From DATFLS01 sp964413425 (lineage in GTDB: Bacteria; Fidelibacterota; JAANXI01), in NCBI GenBank assembly GCA_964413425.1, contig CAYPST010000125.1, positions 1 through 12,001 on the forward strand: a stretch of 12,001 nt of DNA, in the 5' to 3' direction. Below the pieces are notes generated by a model. The model did no database searches. It had not been told where the DNA came from and saw only the letters and a program-made list of their open reading frames with translations. Positions 6,802 to 12,001 of the stretch are shown piece by piece. Both the position numbers and the translations under genes were made by a program. The number at the start of each line of letters is the position of its first letter. Position 1 is the first letter of the stretch.

Positions 6802-8700
6802 TTAAAAAGTAATCTCGAATTGACCGTATAACGTATGTGTTAATTTGGGATGATTCAACCGTCGTTGCAAATAAAAAATTGCCAGATGTGCACGGTCTGT
6901 AACTTCCACAGACCATCGAGCCCCCAAAAGAATACCCGGTGCGGTTTGTCGTAAAATTTGCATCGATCCAATCACCGGCATTATAACATAATACGTTGAG
7001 GCCTGGCTGTGAGTTATATCATAGGTTACCAGAAACATCTGCAGGGCACCCCGTGTTCCGGTGGGAAACGTCATTTTATACGCCCACTGGATCCCGGAAT
7101 CCAGGTTATTCTTCAGGTCAACAGTGGCCAGATCAAAGCGGATATCCAGATCAACCTGTGATCGCCACCGATATGTCCAGCGGAGCCGATACTGGGTTTT
7201 CCTTCGCAGGACCGTATTCTCAAACCGGACTCCTTTATGCACCCGGGTGTCCGCCACTTCTTTCTTCTCTGTCTTGATCTGCCCGGTAAGCACCATTCTG
7301 GGAGCCGGCCGCCAATCACCCCTTGCCAGCCATTCGGTTCCGGACCGGATTGGCCTGTGACTCGACCGAAGTTCCCGGAATTGATCAACATACCACTGCC
7401 AGCGGAAGGCGCCCACATCCCACCGGAATCCGAAATAGAGGCCGCTTTCATTGCTGGTTCCGGCATATTCACTGAATCCATTGGCAAAAGGCACCTGATA
7501 TCGGGGATGGTAGAAGCGATGGCCAAATATCATTGTATATCTTAGCAGTTGCTTACGAAACGTTGTGTAGTGTGCCCGGTTGAAGTGATCATCCGTTGCG
7601 GCTTCATGGGTGAACCACGGGGTTACAATCCAGAGGCTTCCGAAGATTTCCCGCTCGAGTCGTTCCCGATAACCCCATCGATGGTAAGAGTGGTCGGCCA
7701 TCTGAATGCCGATCCGCGTCTCCTGATCCTGATACCAATACCCCATACCCCGCAGTGATTCCACCAGTCCATTCCGGATACTTCGGGTATATTCGGTGGT
7801 ATGCATTCCGGACACGGAGAGATGAATTTCCTGCCCGTCCCACCGTCCGTCGCGCGGGGTAGAGGCCAGGAAACCCTGGAACACGTGCTTGCCGCGGGTA
7901 TGTTTTCCGGCGATTCCCGTAAATCCGGTGAATTCAAGGCTGGAGCTGTTACTGCGGAGGGCCGTATACGATTTATCTGCGTTGCGAATCGCATCACTGG
8001 ATTTCGAAAACCCCAGGGGGCGTCCGAAACTTAATCCTTCTCCGTATCCCAGTTGAAATTGTCCGATCACGAGATGCCAGGTGCGTTCCGGACTGAAATA
8101 TTCGATCCCTCCGGCCACATGATCCATGAGTGATACCTCCCCCGGATCTCTTTCCACCACCACTGTCCCGGTGAATCGGCTCCCCTTCTGAACACGAAAT
8201 TTCGAATACCACTGATATTCGCCGGGATTCTGTGTTTTTGCCCGCCATCGCATATTTCCGGAGATATCAGAAATCGGCTGTACTCTGACTGCGTATTCCA
8301 GGATCTCCTGCACTGCATCGGGGAGATGTTGCTGCATCTCACCCCAGGCCGTTGCATCGGGATACTGTTTGAGTAGTGCGCTGATTTGCCGTACTTCCGG
8401 TTCGGTGAGTTCCGGAATCAACCGCAGAGTGTTGGCATTCAGCTCGTCATAAGGTATCGGATGTTCATGAAAATAGAGATACTCATCCAGCAACACTTCC
8501 GCCTGGTTTTCAGCATCCATGCTCTCCAGCTGCTCCCGAAACCGTTCCGGCAGCTGCCGGGTGCTTCTCTCTGCTGGCGGCACTCCCCGGAGCGGCTCAC
8601 AAAGAAAACACAATCCCACACCGATGAGTAAAAGGGAGTGCCGGATGTGAGGCAGCCACATAAAATATATGGAATTGTTTCCAGTGAAATGTAACGCCAT
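6802..8700 (-). CDS. Secreted helix-hairpin-helix protein with predicted outer-membrane beta-barrel
   Basis: No named function. The 632 aa begin with a signal-peptide-like stretch (hydrophobic residues 22-34). A helical region near 45-135 follows, with a helix-hairpin-helix signature around LNANTLRLIPELTEPEVRQI (87-106) of the ComEA type. The rest, about 145-632, is rich in alternating aromatic/hydrophobic strands, contains a GQFQLGYGEGLSFGRPLGF segment near 213-231, and ends in phenylalanine (QFEITF), as outer-membrane barrels do. This HHH-plus-barrel architecture occurs in FCB-group bacteria and remains uncharacterised as far as I know. The ATG at 8700 has GAGGAA three nucleotides upstream and overlaps the preceding gene by 104 nt. 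An internal ATG at 8661 would shorten the overlap but lacks a ribosome binding site. DNA binding is suggested by HHH homology only. Confidence 0.75.
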   Translation of the reverse strand: MALHFTGNNSIYFMWLPHIRHSLLLIGVGLCFLCEPLRGVPPAERSTRQLPERFREQLESMDAENQAEVLLDEYLYFHEHPIPYDELNANTLRLIPELTEPEVRQISALLKQYPDATAWGEMQQHLPDAVQEILEYAVRVQPISDISGNMRWRAKTQNPGEYQWYSKFRVQKGSRFTGTVVVERDPGEVSLMDHVAGGIEYFSPERTWHLVIGQFQLGYGEGLSFGRPLGFSKSSDAIRNADKSYTALRSNSSSLEFTGFTGIAGKHTRGKHVFQGFLASTPRDGRWDGQEIHLSVSGMHTTEYTRSIRNGLVESLRGMGYWYQDQETRIGIQMADHSYHRWGYRERLEREIFGSLWIVTPWFTHEAATDDHFNRAHYTTFRKQLLRYTMIFGHRFYHPRYQVPFANGFSEYAGTSNESGLYFGFRWDVGAFRWQWYVDQFRELRSSHRPIRSGTEWLARGDWRPAPRMVLTGQIKTEKKEVADTRVHKGVRFENTVLRRKTQYRLRWTYRWRSQVDLDIRFDLATVDLKNNLDSGIQWAYKMTFPTGTRGALQMFLVTYDITHSQASTYYVIMPVIGSMQILRQTAPGILLGARWSVEVTDRAHLAIFYLQRRLNHPKLTHTLYGQFEITF

Positions 8701-9409
8701 AGCTTCCTCGAACCGGGGTGGTCATAAAATCGAGCGCAATACTGATCCACGGGAGGGGTTGATACGCCAGGCCAACACCATACCGGACGTCGTATTCCAT
8801 TTCGTGTACGAGATAGAACCGGCTCATCACCTCACCTGTCGGTGCGTACCGCAGCGCTGTAAAAATCTGCTGGGGCAGTAATTCCTTTTCCCGGCCAATA
8901 GTCGCCTGATTCACGTTTGCATACGCAATTTCCCATTCGACGGCCGGTGTCACCCGCCAGCCGGCCCCGATATCTATGCCGTAAGAAGTTGTCTCTCCAT
9001 AATCATTGATGGAAAGCCGGTATCCGTGCACCGCCAGGCCGATCCGGGTTTCTTCGGTGAGGTGCATTCCGAATAATGCGGCGAGAGTCTGCTCGCGATA
9101 CGCTGTATCGCCGAATTGGAGATAACTCGCCCCGATATTCCCGAAGGAGAACGGAACGGCAGCCAGCACTTTTTGTTCCTGCAAGCCATCGACATTGAAA
9201 AGCCGGGTATAATATCCTCCAAGCACCATCCTGTCGATCGCTGAGATTCCGACGGGACTGAGTTGTGTGGTTTCCAGGATTCGTTCACCCGGCGACACCC
9301 AGGGGAGGGCCTGTAAATGCTGCCTGAGGAACGCACCCTCTGTTGGACGCGGCGCAACAATTTCCAGAAAATGAATGACCAACACGATAACAGGCATTAT
9401 CTTTTTCAT
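8597..9409 (-). CDS. Predicted outer-membrane beta-barrel protein, hypothetical
   Basis: The start is set at ATG 9409, not at an earlier in-frame ATG (9508), because AGGAG lies at 9415-9419 with 5-nt spacing and the protein then opens with a signal peptide (MKKIMPVIVLVIHFLEIVAP, cut probably near TEGA). The 270-aa product has repeated amphipathic strands with periodic Gly and Tyr, such as GIDIGAGWRVTPAVEWEIAY and YGVGLAYQPLPWISIALDF, and ends in a strand RCGIVFSL. This resembles small PorV/PorQ-like outer-membrane proteins, but no diagnostic motif is visible and the assignment is by architecture only. It is the first gene of the seven-gene leftward series, and its last 104 nt also encode the start and signal peptide of the next gene. 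Confidence 0.65.
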   Translation of the reverse strand: MKKIMPVIVLVIHFLEIVAPRPTEGAFLRQHLQALPWVSPGERILETTQLSPVGISAIDRMVLGGYYTRLFNVDGLQEQKVLAAVPFSFGNIGASYLQFGDTAYREQTLAALFGMHLTEETRIGLAVHGYRLSINDYGETTSYGIDIGAGWRVTPAVEWEIAYANVNQATIGREKELLPQQIFTALRYAPTGEVMSRFYLVHEMEYDVRYGVGLAYQPLPWISIALDFMTTPVRGSYGVTFHWKQFHIFYVAASHPALPFTHRCGIVFSL

Positions 9410-9748
9410 ACGCTCTCCTGCATACGGCAACCGGGGTAAGGGTGCTGCGCAGTCGTCTCCCCTGCCCTTCCGACTACCGGACATACCGGAAATTTGTGCA
9501 GCCTCCACTACTATCCATGTATCATGGAGCCGCTGCCTCTTTCAGCCGGAACAGACCTGAACAGACAGATAAAACCACAGGATTGAAAATGGACTATGCA
9601 GCTCTTCAGAGGATGGAGAGCAAAATCTGTGTTTGAAAAAATAATTTCGGAAGCAATATGTTCTTTTTCAATGGAAAAATACGTCTATTTGAGAGTGTTT
9701 AGAAAATATGGTTCTGATACAAGATGCTGAACCTGACTTATATTTATG
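9410..9748. other. Intergenic region upstream of the envelope operon
   Basis: No credible gene is seen in these 339 bp. It must contain the promoter for the leftward operon starting at 9409, but no convincing minus-strand -35/-10 pair was found. Small features are the palindrome CCATG-TAT-CATGG (9515-9527) and a 10-bp-period direct repeat GAACAGAC (9549-9556 and 9559-9566), either of which could bind a regulator. From about 9636 the composition turns AT-rich toward the mobile elements. Confidence 0.4.
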
Positions 9749-10145
9749 TGACTATTAAGTTAACTCCGTAAAGAGCGAGCTGGTTGCGCTCCCGACGAGG
9801 CAGTCCGAGCGGAGGGCCGATTTGGCGGCCCGGAGCGGCGAGCACTCACCCCCTCGGTCCCCCTCTGGTTCCCTTCCCCGCATCTTCATCCACCCAGGAG
9901 AGGGGGAGGCGGGCTTCAGTACCCCACGAGGACCCCACGACCATGCGTGCTCGCACTTTTGGTGCTACACCCAGGACTGGGTAGACAAGGGACCGAAATG
10001 GCTCTTTCCCCGCCGCACCCCGTCCCCCCTTTCTCTGGTGAGAGAAAGGGGGCAAGGGGGAAAGCGTGATCGGAGCCGGGGTGGACACAGAGATGGTCCA
10101 CCTGGATGAGCATGTCGCTACTGTACTAAGTTATCTTAATAGTCA
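9749..10145. mobile_element. Non-autonomous MITE-like element with IS1595-type ends
   Basis: The 397-bp element is bounded by terminal inverted repeats TGACTATTAAGTTAACT (9749-9765) and AGTTATCTTAATAGTCA (10129-10145), 16 of 17 matching, with further partial pairing inward. These tips match the left end of the neighbouring IS1595-family element at 19 of 21 and 18 of 21 positions, so that transposase could act on them. The interior is GC-rich and has no credible protein gene. It contains several hairpins (gggccg/cggccc at 9814-9831, 9858-9907, 10025-10052, 10081-10101) and a direct repeat ACCCCACGA (9921-9929, 9932-9940). No exact 8-bp target duplication is visible, so it may be old or rearranged. 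Confidence 0.7.
10025..10052. repeat. Perfect 12-bp hairpin inside the MITE-like element
   Basis: CCCCCTTTCTCT (10025-10036) and AGAGAAAGGGGG (10041-10052) form a perfect 12-bp stem around a 4-nt GGTG loop. No T tract follows on either strand, so a simple intrinsic terminator is unlikely. It is the strongest of a series of hairpins filling this element. Confidence 0.6.
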
Positions 10146-10187
10146 AATATTTTTATGAGTCTGGTCTAAAAAGTGTAGCGGAAATCT

Positions 10188-10215
10188 TTTACATTTATCA
10201 TATGAGGAATATAAT
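10188..10215 (+). promoter_or_regulatory. Sigma70-like promoter reading into the IS1595 element
   Basis: TTTACA (10188-10193), a 16-nt spacer and a perfect TATAAT (10210-10215) lie on the plus strand just outside the left inverted repeat at 10234. Transcription would start near 10222, cross the IS tip and reach the transposase gene at 10324. It belongs to the short AT-rich flank between the two elements, so it may be a fortuitous host promoter. Confidence 0.5.
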
Positions 10216-10269
10216 CGCTATTATTCTTTTATATGGCTATTAAGTTAACTCAGTTTTTCCGAACATTTG

Positions 10270-10317
10270 CCTCCCTGTCTCGTAGAATAACCAAAGGAAA
10301 AACAGACAGTTAGGAGG
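10270..10317 (+). promoter_or_regulatory. Hairpin that can mask the transposase ribosome binding site
   Basis: CCTCCCTGTCT (10270-10280) can pair with AGACAG (10304-10309) and, after a TTA bulge, GGAGG (10313-10317). The last segment is the core of the Shine-Dalgarno AGGAGG (10312-10317), six nucleotides before the ATG at 10324. Transcripts entering from outside would fold this 11-bp stem and translate poorly. Some other insertion sequences, for example IS10 and IS50, protect themselves from read-through expression this way. The pairing is seen; the regulation is inferred. Confidence 0.5.
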
Positions 10318-10323
10318 AGCGCA

Positions 10324-11217
10324 ATGCACCAACAATCGCTGTCCTTGTACGAATTCCAACAACGCTTTCCGGATGAGCAGGCCTGCCAGGAGCATCTGTT
10401 TCATCTGCGCTGGCCGCAGGGCTTCCGCTGTCCCCGGTGTGACAGCCAAGACTATTATACCGTGGCGACCCGCTCGGTGTATGAATGCAGCCACTGCCAC
10501 TATCAAACGTCGGTGACCGCCGGCACCATGTTTCACCGGACCCGGACGCCCCTGCAGGTGTGGTTTTGGGTGATCTTCCTGGTCGCAAAGGATAAACGAG
10601 GCATGTCGGCGGCCCAGATCAGCCGGGAGTTCCCGGTCTCCTATCCGACTGCCTGGACGATGCTCCAGAAAATCCGACAGGCCATGACCCAACGGGATGC
10701 CCGCTCTCAGCTGGCCGGCCTCGTCGAGTTGGATGACGCCTATTTTGGCGCGCCAACGACGGGCCAGAAACGGGGCCGCGGCACCCAGCGCTCGGCGGTC
10801 TTGGTCAGTCTGGCCATCTCGGAGGAAGGCCATCCGCGCTTTGCGAACCTGCATCCGGTCTCTGATCTGCACCGGGAGACGATTGAGCAGTACTTGGAGA
10901 ACCAGACCGACGAGGCGAGTGAGATGCACATCGATGCACTGTCGACCTATCAGGGGCTCACCATCCGGGCGCATCAGTTGGTGAAAGCGTATCAAGCCGA
11001 CCTGAGCGAGGCCTTCCGGTGGTTGCACACCGTCATCAGTAACGCGAAATCGTTCCTTGCGGGGACCTACCATGGGATTGGCCCGGAACACCTTGGGGCC
11101 TATCTGGCGGAATATTGCTATCGGTTTAATCGCCGATTGTGGCAGGATCAATTGTGTGATCGATTGCTCTATGCCGGTGTCCATGGGAATCCAGTTACCT
11201 ATACTGAGTTAACTTAA
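10324..11217 (+). CDS. IS1595-family transposase (ISXO2-like)
   Basis: The 297-aa protein would cut and join the ends of its IS and possibly of the adjacent MITE-like element. An N-terminal zinc ribbon shows C36-x2-C39 and C55-x2-C58. A helical linker follows with the typical AKDKRGMSAAQISRE segment (88-102). The catalytic domain has the first aspartate D137 in LVELDDAYFG, a KRGRG basic patch (149-153), the second aspartate D204 in HIDALSTY and the conserved HTVISNAKSFLAGTYHG (235-251). In this branch the third metal ligand appears to be an asparagine (N240) rather than glutamate, as I recall for parts of the family. CYRFNRR (265-271) near the end is also typical. ATG 10324 has a strong AGGAGG. 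The last codons (TELT-stop) are inside the right inverted repeat. No frameshift or internal stop is seen. Confidence 0.93.
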   Translation: MHQQSLSLYEFQQRFPDEQACQEHLFHLRWPQGFRCPRCDSQDYYTVATRSVYECSHCHYQTSVTAGTMFHRTRTPLQVWFWVIFLVAKDKRGMSAAQISREFPVSYPTAWTMLQKIRQAMTQRDARSQLAGLVELDDAYFGAPTTGQKRGRGTQRSAVLVSLAISEEGHPRFANLHPVSDLHRETIEQYLENQTDEASEMHIDALSTYQGLTIRAHQLVKAYQADLSEAFRWLHTVISNAKSFLAGTYHGIGPEHLGAYLAEYCYRFNRRLWQDQLCDRLLYAGVHGNPVTYTELT

Positions 11218-11257
11218 CCTGAATAATTTATAAACTCAGTAAAAAAGAGTCCCAGAA

Positions 11258-11314
11258 GTGGTTGTAAATTGTTAAATTATAGTTGGATACCTATCATAAC
11301 AAATTCACAACCAC
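11258..11314 (+). repeat. Inverted repeat in the IS1380 leader
   Basis: GTGGTTGT (11258-11265) and ACAACCAC (11307-11314) pair perfectly, and the adjoining AAATTG and CAAATT extend the pairing imperfectly. The stem encloses about 41 AT-rich bases and ends just before the AGGA (11317-11320) of the transposase start. It could be a transposase-binding subterminal repeat or a regulatory hairpin. Confidence 0.4.
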
Positions 11315-11328
11315 TCAGGAACTCAGTT

Positions 11329-12001
11329 ATGACCAATATATTGGCTTCACCCCGGTAAAACCAGGTGAATTTTCCCCTCGACGTCACCCCCGTGGCCGGC
11401 AAGTCGGTTCGCATTGATGATCAGGGTGGAGACCTCACCTCGGATGCCGGCGTCCTGCTGTTGCGGGAGACGGAAGCCCAGGTCGGGATCCTCGCGGCGT
11501 TGCACGCCTGTGTGCCCGATCCTCGCCATCCGGCATACATTACGCATGCCCAGGAGACCCTCTTGGCCCAACGGGTCTACCAGATGGCCTGCGGGTATCC
11601 GGATGCCAATGATTGTACCACCTTGCGGGATGATCCCGCATTCCAACTCGCCGTGCATCAGGTGCCAGACCAGCAGGCCCCCTTGGCCAGCCAACCCACG
11701 ATCACCCGGCTGGAGCATACGCCGAGTCGGACGCAACTCTATCGGATGGCCCAGGCCTTCGTAGATGTGTTTCTCCAGTCCTATGCCGCGCCGCCAGAAG
11801 CCATCGTGCTCGATTTCGATGACACCGACAGTGCGGTATATGGCCAGCAACAACTGGCGTTGTTCCACGGCTATGATGGCCATCGCTGCTATCAACCCTC
11901 CATGTCTATGAAGGGCTGAGCGGGAAACTGGTGACTACCATTCTGCGCCCCGGCCACCGGCCCAGTGGGGTGGAAATTGTGGCCTATCTCCGCCGGATCG
12001 T
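11329..12001 (+). pseudogene. IS1380-family transposase, disrupted and cut by window end
   Basis: The likely original start is ATG 11329, preceded by AGGA (11317-11320). Nine codons later a TAA at 11356-11358 stops the frame, and the same frame then continues with no break. A GTG at 11365 reopens it but lacks a ribosome binding site. The body carries family hallmarks: DLTSDAGVLLLRE, a QETLLAQRVYQMACGYPDANDC segment, and VLDFDDTDSAVYGQQQLALFHGYDGH holding catalytic-core aspartates. After CYQP the frame fails. Reading the alternative frame from 11898 restores the expected LHVYEGLSGKLVTTILRPG continuation to the window edge, so one C was probably lost from a C run at 11896-11898. With both lesions the gene is probably inactive. 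The missing C-terminal half lies outside the window. Confidence 0.8.

Larger units (their letters stand above)
10234..11217 (+). mobile_element. IS1595-family insertion sequence, right tip interrupted
   Basis: The element encodes one complete transposase between inverted repeats. The left end reads TGGCTATTAAGTTAACTCAGT (10234-10254). The right end reads ACTGAGTTAACTTAA (11203-11217), a perfect 15-bp complement of 10240-10254. The outer six bases of the right end are missing where the IS1380 element begins at 11218, so the tip was probably carried to the far side of that insertion. Length of about 1 kb fits the family. An 8-bp target duplication cannot be tested in the window. The 8 bp left of the tip are TTTTATAT (10227-10234, counting the tip from G10235). 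Confidence 0.85.
11218..12001 (+). mobile_element. IS1380-family insertion sequence, left part, inserted in the IS1595 element
   Basis: The element begins at CCTGAATAATTTATAAACTC (11218 onward), directly after TTAA (11214-11217) in the IS1595 right inverted repeat. IS1380 ends typically start with CC and the family makes 4-5-bp target duplications, so TTAA is the likely duplicated target. The transposase remnant starts at 11329. The right half, right inverted repeat and second TTAA lie beyond the window. The leader contains an inverted repeat at 11258-11265 and 11307-11314. Boundary placement rests on the abrupt loss of the IS1595 repeat. Confidence 0.75.

Noticed and set aside
9410..9508. 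Earlier in-frame ATG (9508) for the first envelope gene
   Set aside because: It would add 33 non-conserved-looking residues before a normal signal peptide, while the ATG at 9409 has AGGAG at ideal spacing.
10025..10052. Intrinsic terminator in the MITE-like element
   Set aside because: The hairpin is strong, but no T tract follows it on either strand.
9784..10113. Several short reading frames in both strands of the MITE-like element
   Set aside because: They are rich in Pro, Arg, Gly and Ser as expected from GC-rich DNA, and show no domain and no clear ribosome binding site.
9742..10153. Target-site duplication flanking the MITE-like element
   Set aside because: The flanks (ATTTATGT and AAATATTT) are both AT-rich and look similar, but no exact direct repeat of 8 bp exists at the expected positions.
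10240..11184. 314-aa minus-strand reading frame across the IS1595 element
   Set aside because: It is fully antisense to a clear transposase. Its matching TELT ending is produced by the inverted repeat at the other end, not by homology.
11890..11925. Programmed frameshift in the IS1380 transposase
   Set aside because: There is no slippery heptamer at the shift point and the family normally has one continuous frame. A one-base deletion in a C run explains it more simply.
9749..12001. Defence island, CRISPR array or RNA-guided element next to the transposons
   Set aside because: There are no regularly spaced repeats, no nuclease-like or TnpB/IscB-like protein, and no toxin-antitoxin pair. The only proteins here are transposases.

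Overview
The window looks like a piece of chromosome from a Gram-negative bacterium of moderate GC, followed by a mobile-element cluster at its right end. The Gram-negative inference rests on a secreted cell-wall amidase and two predicted outer-membrane barrel proteins. One of these is a secreted helix-hairpin-helix plus barrel protein of a type I associate with the Fibrobacteres-Chlorobi-Bacteroidetes superphylum and relatives such as Marinimicrobia or Calditrichota. The phylum is an inference from family resemblance, not a computed placement.

From 1 to about 9409 all seven genes lie on the minus strand, so transcription runs right to left. Two adjacent outer-membrane-type genes come first (8597-9409 and 6802-8700, overlapping by 104 nt). 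They are followed by an N-acetylmuramoyl-L-alanine amidase (5275-6786), glutamate racemase murI (4433-5278) and folC (3168-4436). The last three genes overlap by 4 nt each and are probably translationally coupled. A sigma70-like promoter built into the last codons of folC then drives rho (1744-3009) behind a leader of about 130 nt. A class I aminotransferase (178-1410) follows after a 333-bp A-rich gap of degenerate repeats. The left edge (1-107) holds two strong inverted repeats beyond the aminotransferase stop. The operon joins envelope building (racemase supplies D-Glu, amidase cleaves peptidoglycan, barrels sit in the outer membrane) with folate metabolism.

From 9410 to 9748 there is an intergenic stretch with no recognisable gene. 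From 9749 to the right edge the sequence is mobile. A 397-bp non-coding, GC-rich element with terminal inverted repeats (9749-10145) has the same tips as the IS1595-family insertion sequence that starts 88 bp further on (10234-11217). It is therefore probably a non-autonomous (MITE-like) partner of that IS. The IS1595 element has an intact transposase gene with a hairpin that can hide its ribosome binding site.

The right terminal repeat of the IS1595 element stops abruptly at TTAA, where a second element, of the IS1380 family, begins with CCTG (11218). This reads as a nested insertion. The IS1380 transposase gene appears broken twice, by an in-frame stop near its start and a one-base deletion near 11896-11898, and it runs off the window. 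I found no CRISPR array, tRNA, rRNA, defence system or clearly new biological system. The most informative parts are the nested insertions, the MITE-IS pairing and the 104-nt overlap of two envelope genes.
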